The position numbers and the translations under genes are program-made. A stretch of 5,008 bases of DNA, taken from contig CAIYWO010000086.1 in assembly GCA_903929925.1 (NCBI GenBank), forward strand, positions 1 to 5,008, in the 5' to 3' direction. Positions 1-5,008 of this stretch are shown here, one piece after another. The stretch is from an uncultured beta proteobacterium. GTDB lineage: Bacteria; Pseudomonadota; Gammaproteobacteria; Burkholderiales; Burkholderiaceae_B. The notes beneath the pieces are model-generated. The model saw only the letters and a list, made by a program, of their open reading frames with translations, did not search any database and had not been told where the DNA came from. Positions within the stretch are counted from its first letter, which is position 1. Every line of letters starts with the position of its first letter.

Positions 1-726
1 GCGCCCGTCGATCCGACCGGGCCAACTGAATTGCGGGTACTCGGCGAGCGTTTTAACGCGATGCTGACGGCCTTACGCCTGTCGGAGTCAACCAAACGTA
101 CGCTATTGGCCGGGTTGCCACATGACTTGAAAGCACCGCTGTCGCGTATGTGGCTGCGGGTAGAAATGTCTGAGGAAGCCACCCTGAAAGAGGGCATGCG
201 CAATGACCTGCAGGATATGCAACATATTGTGGATCAGTTCATTCATTACCTGCGGGGCACCGACTTAGAGTCCTATCGCTTTACGATATTTTCTTTAGAT
301 CAATGGTTGCGCGAGCGCATCTCCACATGGCAGCAAGCAGGCAAAGACATACTGCTGGTCGGTGTACCCGCGCGGGCATCAATCCGAGCCGATCAGGTCG
401 CACTGTCGCGGCTCTTGGACAATCTTATTGGCAACGCGCTGCATCATGGCGCCCCTCCTGTTCAAGTTCGGCTCGTGACAGAGGCCAAGACCGCTGTACT
501 GACCGTGACAGATCATGGCCCTGGAATTCCAGAAGCACTGCGCGCAGAGGCACTCAAGCCTTTTGTCAGGCTCGACGAAGCCCGCACTCGGTCCGGGAAC
601 GTCGGTCTTGGCCTGTCGCTTGTCGATTCAATTGTGCGCGCTCATACTGGCACCCTGACCCTTGGCCAGAGCCCAGAGGGCGGACTGCAAATTGAGGTCC
701 GACTGCCCCTCCTGTCGACGGCCTAG
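1..726 (+). CDS. Sensor histidine kinase, EnvZ-like, C-terminal part (5' truncated by window)
   Basis: This is the cytoplasmic end of a membrane sensor kinase that autophosphorylates on His and passes the phosphate to a response regulator. The frame is open from base 1 to TAG at 724-726, giving 241 visible residues; the TTG at 31 is internal. Residues 1-30 look like the end of a HAMP linker (GPTELRVLGERFNAML). The HisKA H-box follows as LPHDLKAPLSR, with the phospho-acceptor His at visible residue 41 (bases 121-123). The ATPase domain shows an N-box (LLDNLIGNALHHG, about 138-150), a G1 box DHGPGIP (171-177) and a G2 box NVGLGLSL near 200-207. The sensor domain and transmembrane helices lie outside the window, so the signal is unknown. 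The architecture matches EnvZ/RisS-type kinases, whose OmpR-like partner is usually the adjacent upstream gene. An oddity is Ala, not Thr or Asn, four residues after the His. The family is secure; the exact gene is not. Confidence 0.93.
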   Translation, partial: APVDPTGPTELRVLGERFNAMLTALRLSESTKRTLLAGLPHDLKAPLSRMWLRVEMSEEATLKEGMRNDLQDMQHIVDQFIHYLRGTDLESYRFTIFSLDQWLRERISTWQQAGKDILLVGVPARASIRADQVALSRLLDNLIGNALHHGAPPVQVRLVTEAKTAVLTVTDHGPGIPEALRAEALKPFVRLDEARTRSGNVGLGLSLVDSIVRAHTGTLTLGQSPEGGLQIEVRLPLLSTA

Positions 727-813
727 AACGTCCTGGGCAACCGATCTGGGTAGGAATGCCTCTGTCGTGGCAAAATGTACCTTTGATGCTCTCTATTGCG
801 CCCTCTAAACGGT

Positions 814-2580
814 ATGACCCAAGAATCCTCCGCCCCCGTTACAACGAATTTTCTACGCAACATCATTGATGCTGATCTCGCTGCACGAAAGTTTGAGGGT
901 AAGCGCTGGGCAGGCGGGCCCGGGCCGGCCTCGGTTCAGGCGGGGGGATCCGTTGACCTTGCACGTATCCGCACACGCTTCCCCCCCGAGCCCAATGGCT
1001 ATCTGCATATCGGTCACGCAAAAAGCATTTGCTTGAACTTCGGCTTGGCGCGCGACTACGGCGGGGTCTGTCACCTTCGCTTTGACGATACCAATCCCGA
1101 GAAAGAAGAGCAGGAGTACGTCGATGCCATTATCGATGCGGTGAAATGGCTTGGCTTTGATTGGAAATCCAACAATAGCGAGCACCTGTACTTTGCGAGC
1201 AGTTACTTTGCGACGATGTATGCCTGCGCCGAAGCGCTGATTCTGGCGGGTCATGCCTATGTTGACGAGCAAAGCCCAGAAGAAATGCGCCTGATGCGAG
1301 GCACACTCACTGAAGCAGGAAAGAACTCTCCCTTCAGAGATCGACCAGCACAAGAGTCCCTGCAGCTGCTGCGCGACATGCGTGACGGCAAGCATGCCGA
1401 TGGCAGTATGGCCTTACGCGCGCGCATCGATATGGCCTCACCCAACATCAACTTGCGTGACCCAGTCCTCTACCGTATTCGCCATGCCACACACCATCGC
1501 ACCGGCAACACCTGGTGCATTTACCCGATGTATGCCTTTGCGCATCCGATCGAAGATGCACTCGAAGGCATTACGCACAGCATTTGCACGCTCGAATTCG
1601 AAGACCAGCGTCCGTTTTATGACTGGACCCTGAACCGACTACAAGAGCTGGGGCTCTTTGCGGCACCCCTACCCCATCAGTACGAATTCGCGCGGCTCAA
1701 TATGAGCTACATCGTCACCAGCAAACGCAAGCTCTTGCAACTGGTTAAAGAGGGTCATGTCAACGGCTGGGATGATCCCCGGATGCCGACCATAGCCGGG
1801 TTGCGCCGCAGGGGGTACACGGCCTCAGCGCTGCGTTTATTCTGCGAGCGCACGGGCGTCTCAAAGTCTAATTCCCGCATCGACTACAGTTTGCTTGACC
1901 AAGCCCTGCGCGAGGATCAGGATCCCGTCGCCCTGCGCTCGGTAGCAATCCTCGATCCCTTAAAGCTCGTCATCACGAACTTCCCGGCAGACCACGTTGA
2001 GCCCTGTCATGCGCCACGCAATCCTCATGCACCCGACGCTGGGATGCGTGAATTCGGTCTGACCCGAGAGGTATGGATCGAGCGCGAAGACTTCGCCGAA
2101 GTGCCACCTAAAAAATACTTTAGGCTGTTTCCGGGCAACAGCGTTCGCCTGAAATACGGCTACGTCGTCACCTGCACAGGCTGTGTGAAGGACGCCGACG
2201 GCAACATACTTGAAGTCCACGCTGAGTACAACCCTGACACCAAGAGTGGCACGCCAGGCTCTGACGCCGTGAAAGTTAAAGGTAATGTGACTTGGATCAG
2301 CACGTCACAGGCCGTGCCAGCTGAAATCCGACTGTATGACCGACTTTTTTCAGAACCCTTTCCCGATGCTGGCGAGAGCGATTTTCTGAGCTGTCTCAAC
2401 CCACATTCCGTGCAAGTGGTTAAAGCATTCCTCGAGCCTGGCACAGCGCTCGTTCCAGGAGTGGTGACTCAGTTTGAACGCTTAGGCTACTTCGTGGTTG
2501 ACCCCGTCGATTCCAAGCCAAATGCGCCTGTGTTTAATCGTGTCACGACCCTGAAAGACACATGGGCTGCGGCAAGTTAA
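814..2580 (+). CDS. glnS: Glutaminyl-tRNA synthetase (GlnRS, class I)
   Basis: This cytoplasmic enzyme joins glutamine to tRNA-Gln using ATP. It encodes 588 residues against about 554 in E. coli. The Rossmann catalytic domain carries the HIGH signature at residues 65-68 inside RFPPEPNGYLHIGHAKSI, and the second signature is VTSKRK at 301-306. Tyr240, His244 (YAFAH) and Cys258 (SICTLEF) appear to match the E. coli glutamine-pocket residues Tyr211, His215 and Cys229, which supports GlnRS over GluRS. The C-terminal part, from about residue 370, is the anticodon-binding beta-barrel region and looks complete. Much of the extra length is a Gly/Ala-rich insertion at about residues 27-52, before the catalytic core. 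I chose ATG 814 because homologous GlnRS proteins begin just before the NF(L/I)RNIID motif, here at residue 12. A TTG at 796 is in frame but adds only six residues, and neither start has a strong Shine-Dalgarno. The gene lies 87 bp after the kinase gene, so cotranscription is possible. It converges on the thioesterase gene. Confidence 0.98.
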   Translation: MTQESSAPVTTNFLRNIIDADLAARKFEGKRWAGGPGPASVQAGGSVDLARIRTRFPPEPNGYLHIGHAKSICLNFGLARDYGGVCHLRFDDTNPEKEEQEYVDAIIDAVKWLGFDWKSNNSEHLYFASSYFATMYACAEALILAGHAYVDEQSPEEMRLMRGTLTEAGKNSPFRDRPAQESLQLLRDMRDGKHADGSMALRARIDMASPNINLRDPVLYRIRHATHHRTGNTWCIYPMYAFAHPIEDALEGITHSICTLEFEDQRPFYDWTLNRLQELGLFAAPLPHQYEFARLNMSYIVTSKRKLLQLVKEGHVNGWDDPRMPTIAGLRRRGYTASALRLFCERTGVSKSNSRIDYSLLDQALREDQDPVALRSVAILDPLKLVITNFPADHVEPCHAPRNPHAPDAGMREFGLTREVWIEREDFAEVPPKKYFRLFPGNSVRLKYGYVVTCTGCVKDADGNILEVHAEYNPDTKSGTPGSDAVKVKGNVTWISTSQAVPAEIRLYDRLFSEPFPDAGESDFLSCLNPHSVQVVKAFLEPGTALVPGVVTQFERLGYFVVDPVDSKPNAPVFNRVTTLKDTWAAAS

Positions 2581-2602
2581 GCCGCGACCTCGGGCGATGG
2601 CT

Positions 2603-3037
2603 CTAAACGCGCAGTTGCTCCGCAGCCTTTACTAAGGCCGCGGGCATTGGTACCGGTCGATTGCTCTCGCGATCCACATACACATGCACAAAGTAGCCTT
2701 GGGCTGCTGCAACCGGGTCATCGTTTCTGAAAATACCGACCTCATAGCGGATGCTGCTGGTCCCCAGATGGGCGAGTCGCAGACCAACATACACTGTGTC
2801 GGGAAACGCAATCGAGCTGTAGTAACGACACTGCGTTTCAGCCACGAGCCCCACAATCGTCGAGCGCTGCAGATCGAGCACACCGTGCTCGATCAAGAAC
2901 GCATTGACCGCGGTATCGAAGTAAGAGTAATACACCACGTTGTTGACGTGCCCAAATACATCGTTATCTTTCCAGCGCGTTTCAATGCGATGGAAATGCG
3001 CAAATGCACTGCGCGTCTCGGCGGGGGGACGACTCAT
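2603..3037 (-). CDS. Acyl-CoA thioesterase, hotdog fold (4HBT/FadM-YbgC type)
   Basis: This is a 144-residue protein, about the usual length for a single-hotdog thioesterase, predicted to hydrolyse acyl-CoA thioesters in the cytoplasm as an oligomer. The diagnostic segment is DNDVFGHVNNVVYYSYFDTA at residues 24-43. It resembles the DVxxHVNNxxY motif of FadM-like enzymes, with Asp26 as the likely catalytic acid. Further hotdog strands are recognisable at about 60-120 (AETQCRYYSSIAF, SIRYEVGIF, AAQGYFVHVYVD). There is no signal peptide or membrane segment. ATG 3037 lies only 2 nt after the TAA of ettA (TAACAATG), and the only purine-rich stretch (AAGG) is 13 nt upstream. Translation is therefore probably coupled to ettA, and the two should share an mRNA. 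The gene stops with TAG 22 bp from the glnS stop. Substrate chain length cannot be judged from sequence, and I withhold a gene symbol because YbgC, FadM and other small thioesterases are hard to separate. Confidence 0.9.
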   Translation of the reverse strand: MSRPPAETRSAFAHFHRIETRWKDNDVFGHVNNVVYYSYFDTAVNAFLIEHGVLDLQRSTIVGLVAETQCRYYSSIAFPDTVYVGLRLAHLGTSSIRYEVGIFRNDDPVAAAQGYFVHVYVDRESNRPVPMPAALVKAAEQLRV

Positions 3038-3039
3038 TG

Positions 3040-4713
3040 TTATCGCAAGGCCTTATAACGAATACGCTTGGGTGCCGCACCGGCTTCGCCCAAACGTCGC
3101 TTTTTATCCGCCTCGTACTCTTGATAGTTACCATCAAAGAAGACCACTTGCGAATCACCTTCAAAAGCCAGAATGTGTGTCGCGATACGATCAAGGAACC
3201 AACGATCATGGCTGATCACCATGATCGAACCTGCGAACTCAAGCAACGCGTCCTCAAGTGCGCGCAAGGTTTCGACGTCCAAATCGTTTGACGGTTCGTC
3301 CAGCAGTAAAACGTTACCGCCCGTAATCAGGGTTTTGGCCAAGTGCAAACGGCCGCGCTCACCACCGGACAACTGACCAACCTGCTTGCCCTGATCCGCA
3401 CCCTTGAAGTTAAAGCGACCCAGATAGGCACGTGCAGGCATTTCAAAGCGTCCGACCGTTAATAAGTCTGCACCATCCGCGATCGAATCAAAGACCGTTT
3501 TTGCGTCAGGCAAGGCATCACGAGACTGATCAACAAAGGCAATCTTCACGGTCTGGCCAATCTTGACCTCTCCGCTGTCAGGTGTGTCCTGCCCGGCGAT
3601 CATTCGAAAGAGCGTCGACTTACCCGCACCGTTTGGACCAATAATGCCAACGATCGCACCTGGTGGTACCCGAAAGCTCACGTTATCCATCAGCAGCTTG
3701 TCACCAAAGGCTTTGGTCACATTTACAAACTCGATTGCATCGTTTCCGAGTCGCTCAGCCACAGGAATAAAAATCTCCTGTGTTTCGTTACGCTTTTGAT
3801 ATTCATGCGAAGACAGTTCTTCAAAGCGCGTCATACGTGCTTTGGCTTTAGCCTGGCGTCCTTTTGCGTTCTGACGTACCCATTCAAGTTCTTTCTTGAT
3901 GGTCTTCTGCCGTGCCGATTCACTGGCTTCTTCCTGCTTCAGACGATCATTTTTCTGCTCTAGCCACGAGCTGTAATTGCCTTTCCAGGGAATTCCATGA
4001 CCGCGGTCCAACTCAAGAATCCACTCTGCTGCGTTATCCAGAAAGTAGCGATCGTGCGTCACACCAACGACAGTACCTGGAAATTTAGCCAGGAATTGCT
4101 CGAGCCACTCAACACTTTCCGCATCCAGGTGGTTGGTCGGCTCATCGAGCAGCAGCATGTCCGGCTTAGAGAGCAAGAGGCGACACAGCGCAACGCGGCG
4201 TTTTTCACCGCCAGAGAGTTTGCCGACGTTCGCATCCCATGGTGGCAGGCGCAAGGCATCGGCCGCGATTTCCATCTGCGTGCCCATATCGTCTGAGCCG
4301 CTGGAGGCCGCGGCTGAAATGATGGCTTCAAGCTCGGCCTGTTCAGCAGCAAGCTTGTCAAAATCCGCATCGGGCTCAGCATAGGCCGCGTAGACCTCAT
4401 CCAGCCGCTTTTTTGCAGACATCACAGCGCCTAAGCCTTCTTCGACAGCCTCACGCACGGTATGTTCTGGATTAAGTTTTGGCTCTTGCTCAAGGTACCC
4501 AATGTTCAGCCCCGGCATGGGTACTGCTTCGCCTTCAATCTCTTTATCCACGCCCGCCATAATTTTTAGCAGTGTCGACTTACCCGAGCCATTGAGTCCG
4601 AGAACGCCAATTTTGGCACCAGGAAAAAACGATAAGGAAATATCCCGCAGGATTTGGCGCTTGGGCGGAACCACTTTGCCCACGCGGTGCATGGTGTATA
4701 CGTATTGAGCCAT
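3040..4713 (-). CDS. ettA: Energy-dependent translational throttle protein EttA (ABC-F ATPase)
   Basis: EttA is a soluble ABC-F protein with two ATPase cassettes and no membrane domain. In E. coli it binds the ribosomal E site and gates the first elongation steps according to the ATP/ADP ratio. The product is 557 residues against 555 in E. coli and aligns along its length by eye. Cassette 1 has Walker A GLNGSGKST (39-47), signature LSGGEKRR and Walker B LLLDEPTNHLD with catalytic Glu191. Cassette 2 has Walker A GPNGAGKST (359-367), signature LSGGERGR and LLLDEPSNDLD with Glu473. An EttA-type arm (about 95-145) and a basic P-site-tRNA-interaction linker (about 245-325, including KGRQAKAKARMTRFEEL) separate it from transporters and from other ABC-F branches. 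The N-terminus MAQYVYTMHRVGKVVPPKRQ is nearly the E. coli one, fixing the start at ATG 4713; the Shine-Dalgarno is weak (GGA, 3 nt away). The thioesterase gene follows after 2 bp, and a promoter candidate lies just upstream. Confidence 0.97.
   Translation of the reverse strand: MAQYVYTMHRVGKVVPPKRQILRDISLSFFPGAKIGVLGLNGSGKSTLLKIMAGVDKEIEGEAVPMPGLNIGYLEQEPKLNPEHTVREAVEEGLGAVMSAKKRLDEVYAAYAEPDADFDKLAAEQAELEAIISAAASSGSDDMGTQMEIAADALRLPPWDANVGKLSGGEKRRVALCRLLLSKPDMLLLDEPTNHLDAESVEWLEQFLAKFPGTVVGVTHDRYFLDNAAEWILELDRGHGIPWKGNYSSWLEQKNDRLKQEEASESARQKTIKKELEWVRQNAKGRQAKAKARMTRFEELSSHEYQKRNETQEIFIPVAERLGNDAIEFVNVTKAFGDKLLMDNVSFRVPPGAIVGIIGPNGAGKSTLFRMIAGQDTPDSGEVKIGQTVKIAFVDQSRDALPDAKTVFDSIADGADLLTVGRFEMPARAYLGRFNFKGADQGKQVGQLSGGERGRLHLAKTLITGGNVLLLDEPSNDLDVETLRALEDALLEFAGSIMVISHDRWFLDRIATHILAFEGDSQVVFFDGNYQEYEADKKRRLGEAGAAPKRIRYKALR
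3203..3227. repeat. Perfect 9-bp inverted repeat with clustered GATC sites inside ettA
   Basis: CGATCATGG (3203-3211) and CCATGATCG (3219-3227) are perfect inverted arms around a 7-nt spacer that itself holds TGATCA. GATC occurs at 3189, 3204, 3214 and 3223, four sites within 38 bp. The segment encodes the conserved switch region of EttA cassette 2 (SIMVISHDRW), so the palindrome may be a by-product of conserved residues and codon choice rather than a functional site. Confidence 0.45.
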
Positions 4714-4745
4714 AAGTCCATCGATGAATTGAACAGAGATACCGT

Positions 4746-4774
4746 ATTGTAGAGCTTAGGCAGGCCCTTGGCAC
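4746..4774 (-). promoter_or_regulatory. Candidate sigma70-type promoter for ettA and the thioesterase gene
   Basis: Read on the minus strand there is a -10 hexamer TACAAT (4751-4746, five of six consensus bases) and a -35 hexamer GTGCCA (4774-4769, four of six), separated by exactly 17 bp. The expected transcription start is near 4739, giving a leader of about 26 nt before ATG 4713. Position, spacing and the good -10 make this the best promoter in the window. It is inferred from sequence only. Confidence 0.5.
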
Positions 4775-4780
4775 TGCCTA
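4757..4780. repeat. Bulged inverted repeat in the ettA divergent promoter region (possible operator)
   Basis: TAGGCAG (4757-4763) and CTGCCTA (4774-4780) are perfect 7-bp inverted arms. Inside them GCC (4764-4766) pairs with GGC (4770-4772), leaving a CTT loop and one unpaired A at 4773. No T-tract follows on either strand, so it is not a standard intrinsic terminator. It covers the -35 and part of the spacer of the leftward promoter and the -35 position of the rightward candidate. That placement suits an operator, but chance cannot be excluded for a 7-bp arm. Confidence 0.5.
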
Positions 4781-4802
4781 GACCGAGTCAAACGGCTATG
4801 AT
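4774..4802 (+). promoter_or_regulatory. Weak candidate promoter for the rightward uncharacterised gene
   Basis: A TATGAT hexamer at 4797-4802 matches the -10 consensus at five of six positions. It sits about 34 bp before ATG 4836, which would give a leader of roughly 27 nt. The matching -35 at 17-bp spacing is CTGCCT (4774-4779), only three of six, so activity might need an activator or might be low. A better -35-like hexamer, TTGGCA (4768-4773), is 23 bp away and too distant. Treat this as tentative. Confidence 0.27.
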
Positions 4803-4835
4803 GGTGGCTGTGCTCTCCCAATCTTGAATGAAATA

Positions 4836-5008
4836 ATGACGCTTCCTGACCACGCTTTACGTTTTACCGAACAAGAACTGTCCATGCTGGGTAAAACGGC
4901 TGATGGCCTGAGTGCCTATATGGGCAAATCGGTACTTGCAGAAGTGGGAATGGACGACGACGCGGAGTGGGTCATTTTTGCGATTCCACTTGGCGTGGAT
5001 GAAACCCC
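4836..5008 (+). CDS. Uncharacterised protein, N-terminal part (3' truncated by window)
   Basis: An open frame runs from ATG 4836 to the window edge (57 full codons) without a stop. It begins MTLPDHALRFTEQELSMLGK and continues with segments such as GLSAYMGKSVLAEVG and EWVIFAIPLGVDE. It looks coding: codon use resembles the neighbours, and an amphipathic, partly acidic helix-like start is followed by strand-like hydrophobic stretches. There is no signal peptide, transmembrane helix or motif that I recognise, so I assign no function. The frame is open upstream to 4782, and a TTG at 4824 is a less likely start. No clear Shine-Dalgarno is visible. The start codon overlaps the stop of a two-codon reading frame, ATG AAA TAA, at 4828-4836. 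The gene diverges from ettA across a 122-bp regulatory region. Confidence 0.65.
   Translation, partial: MTLPDHALRFTEQELSMLGKTADGLSAYMGKSVLAEVGMDDDAEWVIFAIPLGVDET

Noticed and set aside
303..695. A 130-codon open frame on the plus strand in another frame of the kinase gene
   Set aside because: It overlaps the conserved HATPase domain, is rich in Arg and Ser with no domain pattern, and is a frame shadow.
796..813. TTG 796 as the glnS start
   Set aside because: It adds only six residues unlike the usual GlnRS N-terminus, and ATG 814 places the conserved NF(L/I)RNIID motif at the expected distance from the start.
727..813. A dedicated glnS promoter in the 87-bp gap after the kinase gene
   Set aside because: I tried several -35/-10 pairs (for example TGGCAA near 768 and TTGATG at 783) and none had both good hexamers and 16-18 bp spacing at a sensible distance from ATG 814.
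853..1395. A 180-codon open frame on the minus strand inside glnS
   Set aside because: It is fully antisense to the conserved GlnRS catalytic domain, has no recognisable domain, and is best explained as a shadow of plus-strand codon use.
2569..2585. Hairpin GCGGC-loop-GCCGC over the glnS stop codon as a bidirectional terminator
   Set aside because: The stem is only 5 bp (6 with a G-U pair) and no T-run follows on either strand, so an intrinsic terminator call is not supported.
2625..2638. GCCTT-TACT-AAGGC hairpin near the thioesterase 3' end
   Set aside because: Short 5-bp stem within coding sequence, without a T-tract; likely chance.
2684..3058. A 124-codon plus-strand frame antisense to the thioesterase gene
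   Set aside because: The minus-strand product has a clear hotdog thioesterase motif; the antisense product shows nothing recognisable.
3040..4713. ABC-F protein as an antibiotic-resistance factor (ARE type) or an ABC transporter ATPase
   Set aside because: The N-terminus, arm, linker and overall length match EttA closely, and there is no membrane partner or resistance context.

Overview
The window is a chromosomal housekeeping stretch from a proteobacterium. It is most likely a betaproteobacterium of the order Burkholderiales, perhaps Alcaligenaceae-like. That assignment is an inference from three things: a GlnRS with a Gly-rich N-terminal insertion and a TSKRK form of its second signature, a canonical EttA, and moderately GC-rich, densely packed genes. 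No mobile element, CRISPR array, phage gene, tRNA or rRNA is visible.

Layout, left to right. (1) Bases 1-726, plus strand: the C-terminal part of an EnvZ-type sensor histidine kinase, cut by the window edge. (2) An 87-bp gap, then glnS (814-2580, plus), a full-length glutaminyl-tRNA synthetase. (3) A 22-bp convergent gap without a recognisable intrinsic terminator. (4) On the minus strand, a two-gene unit read right to left: ettA (4713-3040), an ABC-F translation factor, followed 2 bp after its stop by a hotdog-fold acyl-CoA thioesterase (3037-2603). (5) A 122-bp divergent intergenic region (4714-4835) with a credible sigma70-type promoter for ettA, a weaker candidate for the rightward gene, and a bulged inverted repeat lying across both putative -35 elements. 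(6) From 4836 to the window end, plus strand: the start of an uncharacterised protein that I do not recognise.

Functionally, glnS and ettA both serve translation: one charges tRNA-Gln, the other gates early elongation according to the ATP/ADP ratio. They are convergent and not one operon. The thioesterase is tied to ettA by tight, probably translationally coupled spacing. The histidine kinase belongs to a two-component system whose response regulator is not in the window.

I found no convincing undescribed system. The points most worth checking are the inverted repeat in the divergent promoter region, the uncharacterised gene at the right edge, the ettA-thioesterase pairing, and the Ala at the His+4 position of the histidine kinase.
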